From Terrimonas rubra (GTDB lineage: Bacteria > Bacteroidota > Bacteroidia > Chitinophagales > Chitinophagaceae): 64,000 nt of DNA. Made by a program: the position numbers and the translations under genes. Within the stretch, counting starts at the first letter, position 1; each line of letters begins with the position of its first letter. Under the pieces are notes generated by a model. That model did not search any database. It worked only from the letters and a program-made list of their open reading frames with translations, and was not told the origin of the DNA. Below, piece by piece: positions 53,061-61,834 of the stretch. The stretch is taken from NCBI RefSeq assembly GCF_042686025.1, contig NZ_JBHUOZ010000001.1, positions 1,860,001 through 1,924,000 of the forward strand, written 5' to 3'.

Positions 53061-53106
53061 ATAAATATTTTAATAAACAACACGTAAACATTCAAATTAA
53101 ATAGTC

Positions 53107-55254
53107 ATGGCTGACTTAAAACTTCAAAGGAACTTTGGTATTGCCGCCCACATTGATGCGGGTAAGACCACAACGACAGAACGTATCTTACGTTACACCG
53201 GTATGATTCACCGTATTGGTGAGGTGCATGACGGTGGTGCTACAACCGACTGGATGGAGCAGGAGAAAGAAAGAGGTATTACCATTACTTCTGCAGCGGT
53301 AAGCTGTAACTGGAATTTTCCTACCGTAAAAGGTACTGCTGATGCAAACAGTAAAAAATATTCTTTTAACATTATCGATACTCCGGGTCACGTGGACTTT
53401 ACCGTAGAGGTGGAGCGTAGTATGCGTGTACTGGATGGTCTGATCGCTTTATTTTCTGCGGTTGACGGTGTAGAACCTCAATCTGAAACTGTATGGCGCC
53501 AGGCTAACCGTTACAATGTACCCCGTATTGGTTTTGTAAATAAAATGGACCGTAGCGGTGCCGATTTCTTAAACGTGGTAAAACAGGTGAAAGAAATGTT
53601 AGGCTCTAAAGCTGTGCCTTTGCAGTTACCAATTGGTGCTGAAGATAATTTCCAGGGTGTGGTTGACCTTATTAAAATGAAAGGTATCATCTGGCACATG
53701 GAAACTGAAGGTATGACCTTTGACGAGATTGATATTCCTGCTGATATGCAGGCAGAAGCGGAAGAATGGCGTGCAAGCCTGGTTGAGGCAGTAGCAGAAT
53801 ACGATGATAAGTTAATGGAGAAATTCTTTGAAGATCCTAACAGCATCAGCGAAGACGAAATTCATGAAGCTATCCGCAAGGCTACTATTGACCTGAGCAT
53901 TGTACCTATGATGTGCGGTTCTTCATTCAAAAATAAAGGTGTACAAACTGCTTTAGACGCGGTTTGCCGTTACCTGCCTTCTCCGGTAGACGTTGAAGCT
54001 ATCGAAGGTACTGACCCTAACGATCCTGAAGTGAAAATGTACCGTAAACCGGATCCTAAAGAGCCGTTTGCTGCATTGGCCTTTAAAATTATGACTGACC
54101 CGTTCGTAGGTCGTCTGGCTTTCTTCCGGGCTTATTCTGGTCACCTGGATGCCGGTTCTTATGTACTGAACGTACGTAGCGGTAAGAAAGAGCGTATCAG
54201 CCGTATCATGAAAATGTTTGCCAATAAACAAAACCCTATCGACTTTATCGAAGCAGGTGATATTGGTGCAGCGGTTGGTTTTAAAGAAATTAAAACCGGT
54301 GATACCCTTTGTGACGAGAACCACCCGATTGTACTGGAGAACATGTTTATTCCTGAGCCGGTAATTGCTATTGCCGTTGAGCCTAAAACACAGGCCGACG
54401 TTGATAAAATGGGTATGGCTATTGCCAAGCTGGTTGAGGAAGATCCTACATTACGTGTGAACACTGACGAAGATACCGGCCAGACCATCTTACGTGGTAT
54501 GGGTGAGCTTCACCTGGAAATCATCATTGACCGTATGCGTCGTGAGTTTAAGGTAGAAGTGAACCAGGGTGCTCCGCAGGTTGCTTATAAAGAGGCTTTC
54601 AATGCCACTGTACAACACCGTGAGACGTTGAAAAAACAAACCGGTGGTCGTGGTAAATTTGCCGACGTTATGTTTGAGTTAGGCCCTGTTGATGAAGATT
54701 GGAAAAAAGAGAATCCTGATAAAAACTTCCAGTTTGTTAACAATATCGTAGGTGGTTCTATTCCACGTGAGTTCATTGCTCCGATCCAGAAAGGATTTGA
54801 AGCTTCTATGACCACTGGTGTATTGGCCAACTACCCTGTTGACAACATGAAGATCCGTATTTTCGACGGTAGCTTCCACGCAGTTGACTCTGATGGTATG
54901 TCGTTTGAGTTATGTGCCAAACAAGGTTTCCGTGAAGCGGCACGTAAAGCTAAACCTGTATTATTAGAGCCTATTATGAAAGTGGAAGTAATTACTCCTG
55001 CTCAGTACATGGGTGATGTAACAGGTGACCTGAACCGTCGTCGTGGTATGATGGAAGGTATGGACAGCCGTGCCGGTGCCGAGGTGATCAAAGCCAAAGT
55101 ACCTTTGAGCGAAATGTTTGGTTATGTAACCCAGCTGCGTTCATTGTCTTCTGGCCGTGCATCTTCTACCATGGAGTTCTCTCATTACGCTGCTGCTCCA
55201 AGCAATATTTCTGAAGAAGTAGTTGCTAAAGCAAAAGGTAAAGTAAATGCATAA
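53107..55254 (+). CDS. fusA: Translation elongation factor G
   Basis: A 715-residue GTPase that drives ribosome translocation. The G1 loop is AHIDAGKTTTTERIL (residues 14-28), switch II is IIDTPGHVDFTVEV, and the G4 motif is NKMDRSGADF. The domain IV signature GGSIPREFIAPIQKGFEASM and C-terminal domain V (EPIMKVEVITPAQYMGDVTGDLNRRRG) are also present. There is no rpsL or rpsG next to it, so it is separated from the classical str operon. It could be the main EF-G or a paralogue; the sequence is fully canonical, which favours the former. Confidence 0.97.
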   Translation: MADLKLQRNFGIAAHIDAGKTTTTERILRYTGMIHRIGEVHDGGATTDWMEQEKERGITITSAAVSCNWNFPTVKGTADANSKKYSFNIIDTPGHVDFTVEVERSMRVLDGLIALFSAVDGVEPQSETVWRQANRYNVPRIGFVNKMDRSGADFLNVVKQVKEMLGSKAVPLQLPIGAEDNFQGVVDLIKMKGIIWHMETEGMTFDEIDIPADMQAEAEEWRASLVEAVAEYDDKLMEKFFEDPNSISEDEIHEAIRKATIDLSIVPMMCGSSFKNKGVQTALDAVCRYLPSPVDVEAIEGTDPNDPEVKMYRKPDPKEPFAALAFKIMTDPFVGRLAFFRAYSGHLDAGSYVLNVRSGKKERISRIMKMFANKQNPIDFIEAGDIGAAVGFKEIKTGDTLCDENHPIVLENMFIPEPVIAIAVEPKTQADVDKMGMAIAKLVEEDPTLRVNTDEDTGQTILRGMGELHLEIIIDRMRREFKVEVNQGAPQVAYKEAFNATVQHRETLKKQTGGRGKFADVMFELGPVDEDWKKENPDKNFQFVNNIVGGSIPREFIAPIQKGFEASMTTGVLANYPVDNMKIRIFDGSFHAVDSDGMSFELCAKQGFREAARKAKPVLLEPIMKVEVITPAQYMGDVTGDLNRRRGMMEGMDSRAGAEVIKAKVPLSEMFGYVTQLRSLSSGRASSTMEFSHYAAAPSNISEEVVAKAKGKVNA

Positions 55255-55278
55255 TTAAAATTGTAATTACTACATATC

Positions 55279-55315
55279 AACGCCCCGCAGTTTACTGCGG
55301 GGCGTTTTGTTTTTT
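55279..55315 (+). terminator. Terminator of fusA
   Basis: AACGCCCCGCAG-ttta-CTGCGGGGCGTT followed by TTGTTTTTT, 25 bases after the stop. Confidence 0.92.
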
Positions 55316-55567
55316 GGTGCTGGCAGCAACAAGGGTTATCATCGTTCCCCGAGCAATGCCAAAACATTGTTTTAGTTACACACTTATTATGCCGGTAGTT
55401 TTACCGGCTGTTGAAAATGGTACCCCTATGCCGTTACGGGTGTAACGCTAAAGAGGTACAAGGGCGGTTTAAACTTTTTAAAATAGTGCATAGGATCAGA
55501 AAAATAATGTGGCACATTATGTAATACTGCCGGTAAATATTATTTTTAACTATTATAAATCTCCACC
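55316..55567. other. Spacer with a 17-bp palindrome before the 55.6-kb gene
   Basis: Holds a small hairpin GCCGGTA/TACCGGC (55391-55408) and a perfect palindrome ATAATGTG-g-CACATTAT (55504-55520), which lies 47 bases before the ATG at 55568 and could be an operator. No gene seen. Confidence 0.5.
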
Positions 55568-56071
55568 ATGTTTAAGACATTAAGATCAGCCGGTATTATT
55601 GTGTTACTGTTATTTGCCCTGTCCGTAAGGGCCCAGCAATTTGAATCGGCCATTGACTACAACGATTATTTAAGTTCGGTTACGGATACTTTGTATACGC
55701 TTGGGGGCAAATGGGGCAGTAAATTCAGCGAGGTGAAGGATAAACGGGAATTTGAAAAACTTACTCCTGTGCGTAAAGAGATACAGGCTTTTATTGAGCG
55801 TAAGAAGATGGAGTATTTTTTATTGAAGGACTTTAAAGGGTCGGCACGGTTGCGCCTGGCGATGGTGGAATTTCTGGTGTTCCAGGGCTATATGATTGAG
55901 CAGGGGTTTATGCCTTTTGAAAGTTTAAGTAAAACAGCTTCTGATACTGTAATAGATGACTACGTAAAAAAACTGACCACTCTTTCCGAGGGGGAGGGTA
56001 ATATGCTGCAAAAGGTGATAAAAGAACAGGAAGCCTATGCCGAAAAAAACGGGTTCAGAATAGGTGATTAA
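55568..56071 (+). CDS. Secreted protein of unknown function
   Basis: A 167-residue exported protein. Signal MFKTLRSAGIIVLLLFALSVRAQ is followed by a mostly helical, charged mature part (DYNDYLSSVTDTLYTLGGKWGSKF, RKEIQAFIERKKMEYFLLKDFKG). The helical heptad-like pattern would fit a small periplasmic helical bundle. No family is recognised. It is a single gene with its own spacer palindrome upstream. Confidence 0.7.
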   Translation: MFKTLRSAGIIVLLLFALSVRAQQFESAIDYNDYLSSVTDTLYTLGGKWGSKFSEVKDKREFEKLTPVRKEIQAFIERKKMEYFLLKDFKGSARLRLAMVEFLVFQGYMIEQGFMPFESLSKTASDTVIDDYVKKLTTLSEGEGNMLQKVIKEQEAYAEKNGFRIGD

Positions 56072-56160
56072 CCTGTTAATGGGGTGGAAGCACTTTCCGC
56101 CGGGGTATTTTATAAGTATGCCTCCATCCCGGATTGCCGTGCCTGACGCTTAAATTTCTT

Positions 56161-56168
56161 TACTTTTG
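56161..56168 (+). promoter_or_regulatory. -7 promoter box of the ABC-2 permease gene
   Basis: TACTTTTG, an exact TAnnTTTG match, 17 bases before the ATG. Confidence 0.5.
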
Positions 56169-56185
56169 CGTACCAACTCAAATAC

Positions 56186-57289
56186 ATGGCACAATCTTAC
56201 AGTCAGTTCAGGGCATTATGGGCGATTACAAGGGCGAGTTTTAAAGCCATTTTCAAACAGCCCGCTTCTATTATTTTCAGTTTACTGTTTCCCATTGTTT
56301 TTATTTTAATCTTTGGCGCCTTCAGTAATGGTGGCGGTGGCAGCCAGCCCATTGCAATTATACCAGGCAGTGATACGACCAATGCTTTATTTGACAGTAT
56401 CAAAGCCAATCCATATATCAGGATATCCACTTTGAAAGATACTGCCCGCATGCGGGATGCCATTGAAAGAGGGAACCTGACCGCCATGCTGAAAATTGAT
56501 AAAGTGCCGGTGGATTCGTTTAACAGTTATAAAGTAAAAGTAATTGCTACTTCGGCCAGTGGCAGCAATTTAGGCGAGTTATTACAACAACTGGATTACC
56601 TGGCCATGAAGACGGAACTGGACGAAGCGCATATAAGCGAACGGCATTACCATTTACAGCCTATGGTGTATGAAGGGCGGAAATACAGGCGTATAGATTT
56701 TATTTTACCGGGCCAGCTTGGCTTTTCCATTTTATTTGCCACTTTATTTGGTATTGCCATTACCTTTTTTAACCTGCGGGAACAACTGGTATTAAAACGG
56801 TTTTATGCCACGCCGGTGAAAAAGATCAATATTTTAATAGGTATTGGGGCCAGCCGTTTATTTTTCCAGGTAGTGAATGTGCTGGTATTGATACTTTTCG
56901 GGTATTTCTTTCTGAACTTTACCCTGGTACATGGTGTTGTAACGGTTGTTGAGATGTTACTGCTGACCCTGGTGATGCTTTTCCTGTTAATGGGAGTAGG
57001 CCTCATCATCAGCAGTGTGGCTAAATCGGATGCGATCATTCCTTTATTGATAAATATTTTCGGCTTTCCGCAAATGTTATTATCGGGTACTTTTTTCCCC
57101 ATTGAAGTATTTCCCAAATGGTTGCAGGACCTTTGCCAGGCGCTACCCTTAACGCAGTTCAATAATGCCATGCGCAAAATATCGTTCGATGGGCTGCATT
57201 TGTTTGACTGCTGGAAAGAGCTGGGCATATTGGGTATATGGATAGCTGTGGTTTACCTGGTGGTGAATAAGGTGATGAAGTGGGAGTAG
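56186..57289 (+). CDS. ABC-2 type transporter permease
   Basis: A 367-residue inner-membrane permease of the drug/lipid exporter type. One N-terminal helix (SIIFSLLFPIVFILIFGAF) is followed by a periplasmic domain (about 50-180), and then five helices. These include GQLGFSILFATLFGIAITFF, LVLILFGYFFLNFTL and FGFPQMLLSGTFFPIEVFPKWLQ, the last carrying the conserved ABC-2 P-x-E-x-x-P re-entrant motif. The ATP-binding partner is not adjacent: neither neighbour encodes an ATPase. It may pair with an ATPase encoded elsewhere. The substrate is unknown. Confidence 0.88.
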   Translation: MAQSYSQFRALWAITRASFKAIFKQPASIIFSLLFPIVFILIFGAFSNGGGGSQPIAIIPGSDTTNALFDSIKANPYIRISTLKDTARMRDAIERGNLTAMLKIDKVPVDSFNSYKVKVIATSASGSNLGELLQQLDYLAMKTELDEAHISERHYHLQPMVYEGRKYRRIDFILPGQLGFSILFATLFGIAITFFNLREQLVLKRFYATPVKKINILIGIGASRLFFQVVNVLVLILFGYFFLNFTLVHGVVTVVEMLLLTLVMLFLLMGVGLIISSVAKSDAIIPLLINIFGFPQMLLSGTFFPIEVFPKWLQDLCQALPLTQFNNAMRKISFDGLHLFDCWKELGILGIWIAVVYLVVNKVMKWE

Positions 57290-57422
57290 GGTTAATTTGA
57301 TGATTGGTTAATTTGATGATTTGGTAATGGGTGACAAGGGAAAGAGTGATGTGTTTATTGTATGCTACTGAGAAGAAAATAGTTTACAGTTTCTATAAAA
57401 AGGTTGATTAAAAATTAGAGTT

Positions 57423-57929
57423 TTGAAAGTAATAAAATTAGCGCTGATCAGTTTTTTAGTCCTGTTCCTGCTGGTAACAGCGATCACTTTTTTTATCCCT
57501 TCCAAAATACGGATATCAAGGGCGGTAAATATTAAAGCGGAGTCTGGCACCATCATTGCGCAGCTGAATGATATCCGTAACTGGAAAAACTGGTATCCCG
57601 GCTTTGATACCCTTAGCCTGAATAAGCCATTGGAAGAGGGCGGAAAAGTAACTTTTGCAGAAGTAAGGGGATCGCAGATTGCATTGATACAGGACAGTGC
57701 CACGCATATCAGTGCTACCTTCAATAAGCCGGATGCACAAAAAATGAATATGGGCTGGCAGGTGATCAGTCATGAAGGTTCGGACCTGGTAACGGTGCAA
57801 TGGTATATAGATTTTAAACTGAAATGGTACCCCTGGGAGAAGTTCTCCAGTCTTTCGTTTGAAGCCCGTTACGGCTCTATGCTGGAGAACGGACTGGCCG
57901 CTTTGAAAAACTTTTTAGAGACCAAATAA
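57423..57929 (+). CDS. SRPBCC / START-like domain protein with membrane anchor
   Basis: A 168-residue protein initiated at TTG. An N-terminal transmembrane helix (ALISFLVLFLLVTAITFFIP) precedes a polyketide-cyclase-like SRPBCC fold: ISRAVNIKAESGTIIAQLNDIRNWKNWYPGFDTL, where NWKNWYP matches the common W-x-x-W-x-P motif, then the late helix GSMLENGLAALKNFLE. Such proteins bind small hydrophobic ligands; the ligand is unknown. A DUF2911 gene follows after 26 bases, likely in the same transcript. Confidence 0.8.
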   Translation: MKVIKLALISFLVLFLLVTAITFFIPSKIRISRAVNIKAESGTIIAQLNDIRNWKNWYPGFDTLSLNKPLEEGGKVTFAEVRGSQIALIQDSATHISATFNKPDAQKMNMGWQVISHEGSDLVTVQWYIDFKLKWYPWEKFSSLSFEARYGSMLENGLAALKNFLETK

Positions 57930-57955
57930 TATCATAAACCTCAAATCTGAATAAC

Positions 57956-58477
57956 ATGAAATCGGTATTTTTTATGGCATTAGCCATGTGTACCATGCTG
58001 GTATCGCAGGCGCAGAATGAAGATAAATCTAAAAGAAAAAGCCCGCCGGCAGTAGCAAAAGCTACCATTGCCAGTGGTGCTACCGTTACTATCGATTACA
58101 GCCAGCCCTCTGTAAAAGGCCGGGTGATAGGGGAATCGCTGGAACCCAAAAAAGGGGAAGTATGGCGTGCAGGTGCCAACGAATCAACCATTTTTGAAGT
58201 GGACAAGGATGTAACCATCAACGGTAAAAAACTGCCTGCCGGTAAATATTCTTTCTTTACACTGGACAATGGCGATAACTGGACCCTGATCTTTAATAAA
58301 GTATGGAAAGACTGGGGCGCTTATAAATACAAGGAAAGTGAAGATGCACTACGTGTAACGGTACAACCTGACCGCAAGCACAAACCTTTTACCGAAACCC
58401 TTACCTATAAAGTAGAAAAAAATGGTGCGGTAAGCCTGTTATGGGGTGACCTGAAGGTTGGGTTTACAGTAAAGTAA
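57956..58477 (+). CDS. Secreted DUF2911 protein
   Basis: A 173-residue exported protein: signal MKSVFFMALAMCTMLVSQAQ, then a DUF2911 domain with TIDYSQPSVKGRVIGESLEPKKGEVWRAGANESTIFEV and LPAGKYSFFTLDNGDNWTLIFNK. It is a paralogue of the 23843-24673 product but lacks the TPR tail. A GKYS/WTLI pattern is shared by both. Function is unknown. Confidence 0.85.
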   Translation: MKSVFFMALAMCTMLVSQAQNEDKSKRKSPPAVAKATIASGATVTIDYSQPSVKGRVIGESLEPKKGEVWRAGANESTIFEVDKDVTINGKKLPAGKYSFFTLDNGDNWTLIFNKVWKDWGAYKYKESEDALRVTVQPDRKHKPFTETLTYKVEKNGAVSLLWGDLKVGFTVK

Positions 58478-58498
58478 TTGATTATTAATTATTTAGAT

Positions 58499-58557
58499 AA
58501 GGCTGAAACAGGCTGGGATGTTCGTGCAGGACATTTTAGTTTGTTTCGGCCTTTTTT
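58499..58557 (+). terminator. Terminator after DUF2911 gene
   Basis: AAGGCTGAAACA (58499-58510) pairs with TGTTTCGGCCTT (58542-58553), one T-G wobble, then T-run. The loop is 31 nt, long but with internal structure possible. Confidence 0.65.
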
Positions 58558-58619
58558 GTGCTTATGTTGCACCGGGAATGCAGCGGTTGCAAAGCACCCG
58601 TTGTCAATCTGGTGAATGA

Positions 58620-59195
58620 ATGACAGATGATAAGCGTCTAATAACGGATTGCCTCAAAGGCAAATTAAGTGCACAAAGGGAGTTGTACGAAAAATACGCC
58701 GGTACTATGCTGGGCGTATGTTTTCGTTATACCCGTTCGTTACCGGATGCCGAAGATGTATTACAGGAAGGGTTTGTAAAAGTATATAACAAGTTAGGCC
58801 AGTTTAAATTTGAAGGAGAGCTGGGTGGCTGGATCAGGAGGATCATGGTAACAACAGCCCTGAACTTTTTAAAAAAGAACAAGCGTTACCAGACTGAAAT
58901 GTTCTTTACCGAAGAGTACATGCACCCTGTAACCAATGATAATCCCGAAATAAATATGGAAGCCAAGGAAATTGCCGGCCTGATCAGGCAGTTACCACAG
59001 GGTTACCAGGTTATTTTTAACCTGCATGCCGTGGAAGGCTATTCCCATGTGGAAATAGGGCAGATACTCGGGATCAGTGACAGTACATCCCGGTCCCAAT
59101 ATGCCCGCGCCAGGGCTGTATTGGTAAGCTGGATAAAGACCTTGCAGGAGGAAAGATTGGCGAATAATGAAACCTTAACTTATGTCGGCAAATAA
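58620..59195 (+). CDS. RNA polymerase ECF-type sigma factor
   Basis: A 191-residue sigma-70-family protein. Region 2 is LYEKYAGTMLGVCFRYTRSLPDAEDVLQEGFVKVYNKLGQF (about 22-62) followed by GELGGWIRRIMVTTALNFLKKNKR. Region 4 is LIRQLPQGYQVIFNLHAVEGYSHVEIGQILGISDSTSRSQYARARAVLV (about 119-167) with the usual helix-turn-helix. The next gene begins 14 bases before its stop, so the two are translationally coupled. It is paired with a membrane protein that carries a barrel-like domain. Confidence 0.94.
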   Translation: MTDDKRLITDCLKGKLSAQRELYEKYAGTMLGVCFRYTRSLPDAEDVLQEGFVKVYNKLGQFKFEGELGGWIRRIMVTTALNFLKKNKRYQTEMFFTEEYMHPVTNDNPEINMEAKEIAGLIRQLPQGYQVIFNLHAVEGYSHVEIGQILGISDSTSRSQYARARAVLVSWIKTLQEERLANNETLTYVGK

Positions 59196-60636
59196 TTTTG
59201 AACAAGAGGTGGAGCAAAGGCTGGCCCGGTTACAAATGAAGCCATCAGATGGGGTATGGCAGAAACTGGAAGCCGGTTTGCAAAGAAAAAAACGGAGAAG
59301 GACGTTCTTCCTGTTTTTTCTTGCTGCCTTGTTATGTGCCGGCGGGGGATATGGGGTTTGGACGCAATCCGGACTGAATAATAAGGAACTGGCCGATACA
59401 AAACCAGTAACCACCGTGCCTGGTTCAAACGAGCCGGCAACAGCTAATACAGTCGTGAAGGAAAATGATCATGAAACGGTAAATACCGTTACCCAGGAAG
59501 AAAAAGTAAAGACTATCCCGTCAGATCCGGCTGTTCCCGGTGTTACCCATCAGCCTGTAACTGTTACCAGGAACGTCCGCCAGGATCAGGCCGTTACCCA
59601 AAAATTTAAACAGCCTACATTAAAGCAGGTGCCCGTTAGTGACCGCACTTTGCATAGCAATAACAATAATATAGCCGTACCTGATAATAAGGGCGATGTA
59701 ACGGATGCGGGAAATACAATGGTGTTTGTAAATAATGATTCAGCAGCCTTACAGCAGTACCGTTTAATAAATGAGGGTGCGTTTGCTGACAGGGACTATA
59801 CCGGATTAAATGATACGGACCAGGTGAGCGCTTTATTACCTGATCCGGCAAAATTCCCGCAACCGGTAAACGCAAATGAACCGGTTATACAAAAGGTCAA
59901 ACAAAAATATCCTTTTTACTGGGGTGTAGAAGTGCTGGCAGGTGTATCCGGTTCGGTGGAAAAGAAAGAGCCGTTTAGTAAGCCCGCACAGACGGATATG
60001 ATCAATAGCCCAAACCCTAACCCTAGTATGGGGTATTATAATGCTTCCAGCCCCCTGCTGAACAACACGGCTATATGGGAAAGCCAGAATGTTCACCGGG
60101 CTTCTACCTCCCATTCGTTCGGTGTAGCGGGGTATAAACAATTTACCAAAAGGAGCGCTGTGTCCTTCGGTGTATCTTATCAATACTTGTCAACCGCTAC
60201 CAAAGTAGGGGATAGCACCACAACGGTAAACACTAACAATACCATGCGTACCTATTACTCGGGTAGCGAGATGAAAAATTATATCAATAAATTTCATTTC
60301 ATTAATATTCCTGTAACCCATCATTTAATATTGAACCGGAATGAAAATATGCCCTTTAGCTGGGACCTGGGCATGTCGGCCAGTCAATTACTGAGCACCA
60401 ATGCACTGGTGATGTCATCCTACCTGGGTGGTAGCTTACATGAGGATAAACAGGCATTTACTAAAACACATTTCTTTATACATACCGGCCTGACCATTGG
60501 TTTAACCAACAATAAAAACAGGCTTTGGCAGTTAGGTCCGGTAGTAAGTTACGGGCTTAATAAAATTGGACAGGAAAAAAGCGATGACAAAAACTTCTGG
60601 CAGGTAGGGATCAGATTAAGGTGCCTGTTACGTTAA
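59182..60636 (+). CDS. Anti-sigma-like membrane protein with C-terminal outer-membrane-barrel domain
   Basis: A 484-residue protein overlapping the sigma gene by 14 bases. The N terminus (FEQEVEQRLARLQMKPSDGVWQKLEAGLQRKKRRR) is the short cytoplasmic motif common in Bacteroidota anti-sigma-like proteins, with the S-x-x-V-W pattern. A transmembrane helix (TFFLFFLAALLCAGGGYGVW) spans residues about 41-60, then a Thr/Val/Pro-rich periplasmic linker (to about 240). The remainder has barrel-type strands, such as YPFYWGVEVLAGVSGSVE, SHSFGVAGYKQFTKRSAVSFGVSYQYLST and HFFIHTGLTIGLTNN, and ends in FWQVGIRLRCLLR. It may link outer-membrane state to the sigma factor. That mechanism is inferred from domain order. 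Confidence 0.8.
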   Translation: MSANNFEQEVEQRLARLQMKPSDGVWQKLEAGLQRKKRRRTFFLFFLAALLCAGGGYGVWTQSGLNNKELADTKPVTTVPGSNEPATANTVVKENDHETVNTVTQEEKVKTIPSDPAVPGVTHQPVTVTRNVRQDQAVTQKFKQPTLKQVPVSDRTLHSNNNNIAVPDNKGDVTDAGNTMVFVNNDSAALQQYRLINEGAFADRDYTGLNDTDQVSALLPDPAKFPQPVNANEPVIQKVKQKYPFYWGVEVLAGVSGSVEKKEPFSKPAQTDMINSPNPNPSMGYYNASSPLLNNTAIWESQNVHRASTSHSFGVAGYKQFTKRSAVSFGVSYQYLSTATKVGDSTTTVNTNNTMRTYYSGSEMKNYINKFHFINIPVTHHLILNRNENMPFSWDLGMSASQLLSTNALVMSSYLGGSLHEDKQAFTKTHFFIHTGLTIGLTNNKNRLWQLGPVVSYGLNKIGQEKSDDKNFWQVGIRLRCLLR

Positions 60637-60643
60637 TAATAGT

Positions 60644-61579
60644 TTATGCTGTTGTATTGATGAATTTAAGGTTACGCATGATACCCTTGTATTTACTGCG
60701 TTTCAAAGGCGAATGTTTAAATATCTTTTTAAAGCTGTCTTCGGTCATATGCTCCCATTCCTTTGTGCTGAGGTTTAATAATTCAGGTATAGGTCTGAAC
60801 CCTTCTTCTTGATTGGCTTTACTGAAACGGTTCCAGGGACAAACATCCTGGCAGGTATCACAGCCAAACATCCAGTTATCAAACCGGCCCTGCATATGCT
60901 CGGGGATCAGCTCATCTTTTAATTCAATGGTAAAATAAGAGATACACTGGCTGCCATTTACTACTTTATTGGGTAATATGGCCTGTGTAGGGCAGGCGTC
61001 AATACATTTTGTACAGGTGCCGCAGAAATCACGGGCAAAGGGATCATCGGGTATAAGTGGCAGATCGGTGATCAGAGTGGCAATAAAGAAAAATGAGCCG
61101 CTTTGCTTATTGATCAGGTTACCGTTTTTACCTACCCAGCCCAGGCCGCTTTTTTGTGCCCAGGTACGTTCTAACACCGGAGCAGAGTCAACAAAGCCTC
61201 TTCCGCTGATAGCGCCTACCTCTTCATGTAATATGGCCAGTAACTGATTGAGCGATTGCCTGATGACAGTATGATAATCTTCGCCAAATGCATATTTGGA
61301 TATTTTGGGGGCGTCAGCTTCCTGCAGTTGGGAGGGATAGTAATTCTTTAAAAAGGTAATGACCGATTTGGCGCCGGGTACCAGTTTGGTAGGGTCAACC
61401 CGCATATCAAAATGGTTTTCCATATAGTGCATACTTCCCTGCATGCCTTTGTTTAACCAGCTTTCCAGTTTACGGGCGTCCTCATCTAAAAAACCGGCCT
61501 GGGCAATGCCGCAATAATCAAAACCGCAACGTGTTGCGGCCTGTTTAACCAGTTGTGTATTTTTTTCAATTACTCCCAA
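60644..61579 (-). CDS. queG: Epoxyqueuosine reductase
   Basis: A 311-residue cobalamin-dependent iron-sulfur enzyme for the last step of queuosine synthesis in tRNA. It starts at TTG 61579. The two ferredoxin-type clusters are seen in CGTCTKCIDACPTQAIL and GCDTCQDVCPWNRFSK. SAPVLERTWAQKSGLGWVGKNGNLI is the family-specific flavin/cobalamin region. It ends 7 bases from the end of the convergent barrel gene. A TAAATTTG box lies 15 bases upstream. Confidence 0.95.
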   Translation of the reverse strand: MGVIEKNTQLVKQAATRCGFDYCGIAQAGFLDEDARKLESWLNKGMQGSMHYMENHFDMRVDPTKLVPGAKSVITFLKNYYPSQLQEADAPKISKYAFGEDYHTVIRQSLNQLLAILHEEVGAISGRGFVDSAPVLERTWAQKSGLGWVGKNGNLINKQSGSFFFIATLITDLPLIPDDPFARDFCGTCTKCIDACPTQAILPNKVVNGSQCISYFTIELKDELIPEHMQGRFDNWMFGCDTCQDVCPWNRFSKANQEEGFRPIPELLNLSTKEWEHMTEDSFKKIFKHSPLKRSKYKGIMRNLKFINTTA

Positions 61580-61594
61580 AAAGCTTATTTACTG

Positions 61595-61602
61595 CAAATT
61601 TA
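61595..61602 (-). promoter_or_regulatory. -7 promoter box of queG
   Basis: TAAATTTG on the minus strand, an exact TAnnTTTG match, 15 bases before the TTG start. No TTG at the expected upstream spacing was identified. Confidence 0.4.
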
Positions 61603-61802
61603 CTTAATGCTTCCGGCATTGCGATGGGTAACGGGAAAACTGCGTGATCATTAACTGTATTTATTCTATTATTTCTTTATATGATAACCAGGTAAGGGTG
61701 TTCTATGTAAATAGTTGTACTTAAAACAAGTAGTACTTATATAGTTTGCGTTATAAAATATTAAAAATGAAGCAGGTACTATGTTTTTTGCTAAAAAATA
61801 AT

Positions 61803-61810
61803 TAGGTTTG
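61803..61810 (+). promoter_or_regulatory. -7 promoter box of the DUF3857 gene
   Basis: TAGGTTTG, an exact TAnnTTTG match, 24 bases before the ATG. Confidence 0.4.
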
Positions 61811-61834
61811 AAAAATTACAAAACCTGTTAAGCC

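Larger units (their letters stand above)
52320..53106. other. Long region before fusA
   Basis: 787 bases. The first 470 show no recognised feature: AT-rich sequence without a sustained frame. The fusA promoter is at 52795-52823. The leader from about 52830 to 53106 carries a 23-codon frame (ATG 52865 to TGA 52936, MRSFLYMANYESLIKHIGKL...) and the ~70-bp dispersed repeat at 52991-53060. Confidence 0.6.
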
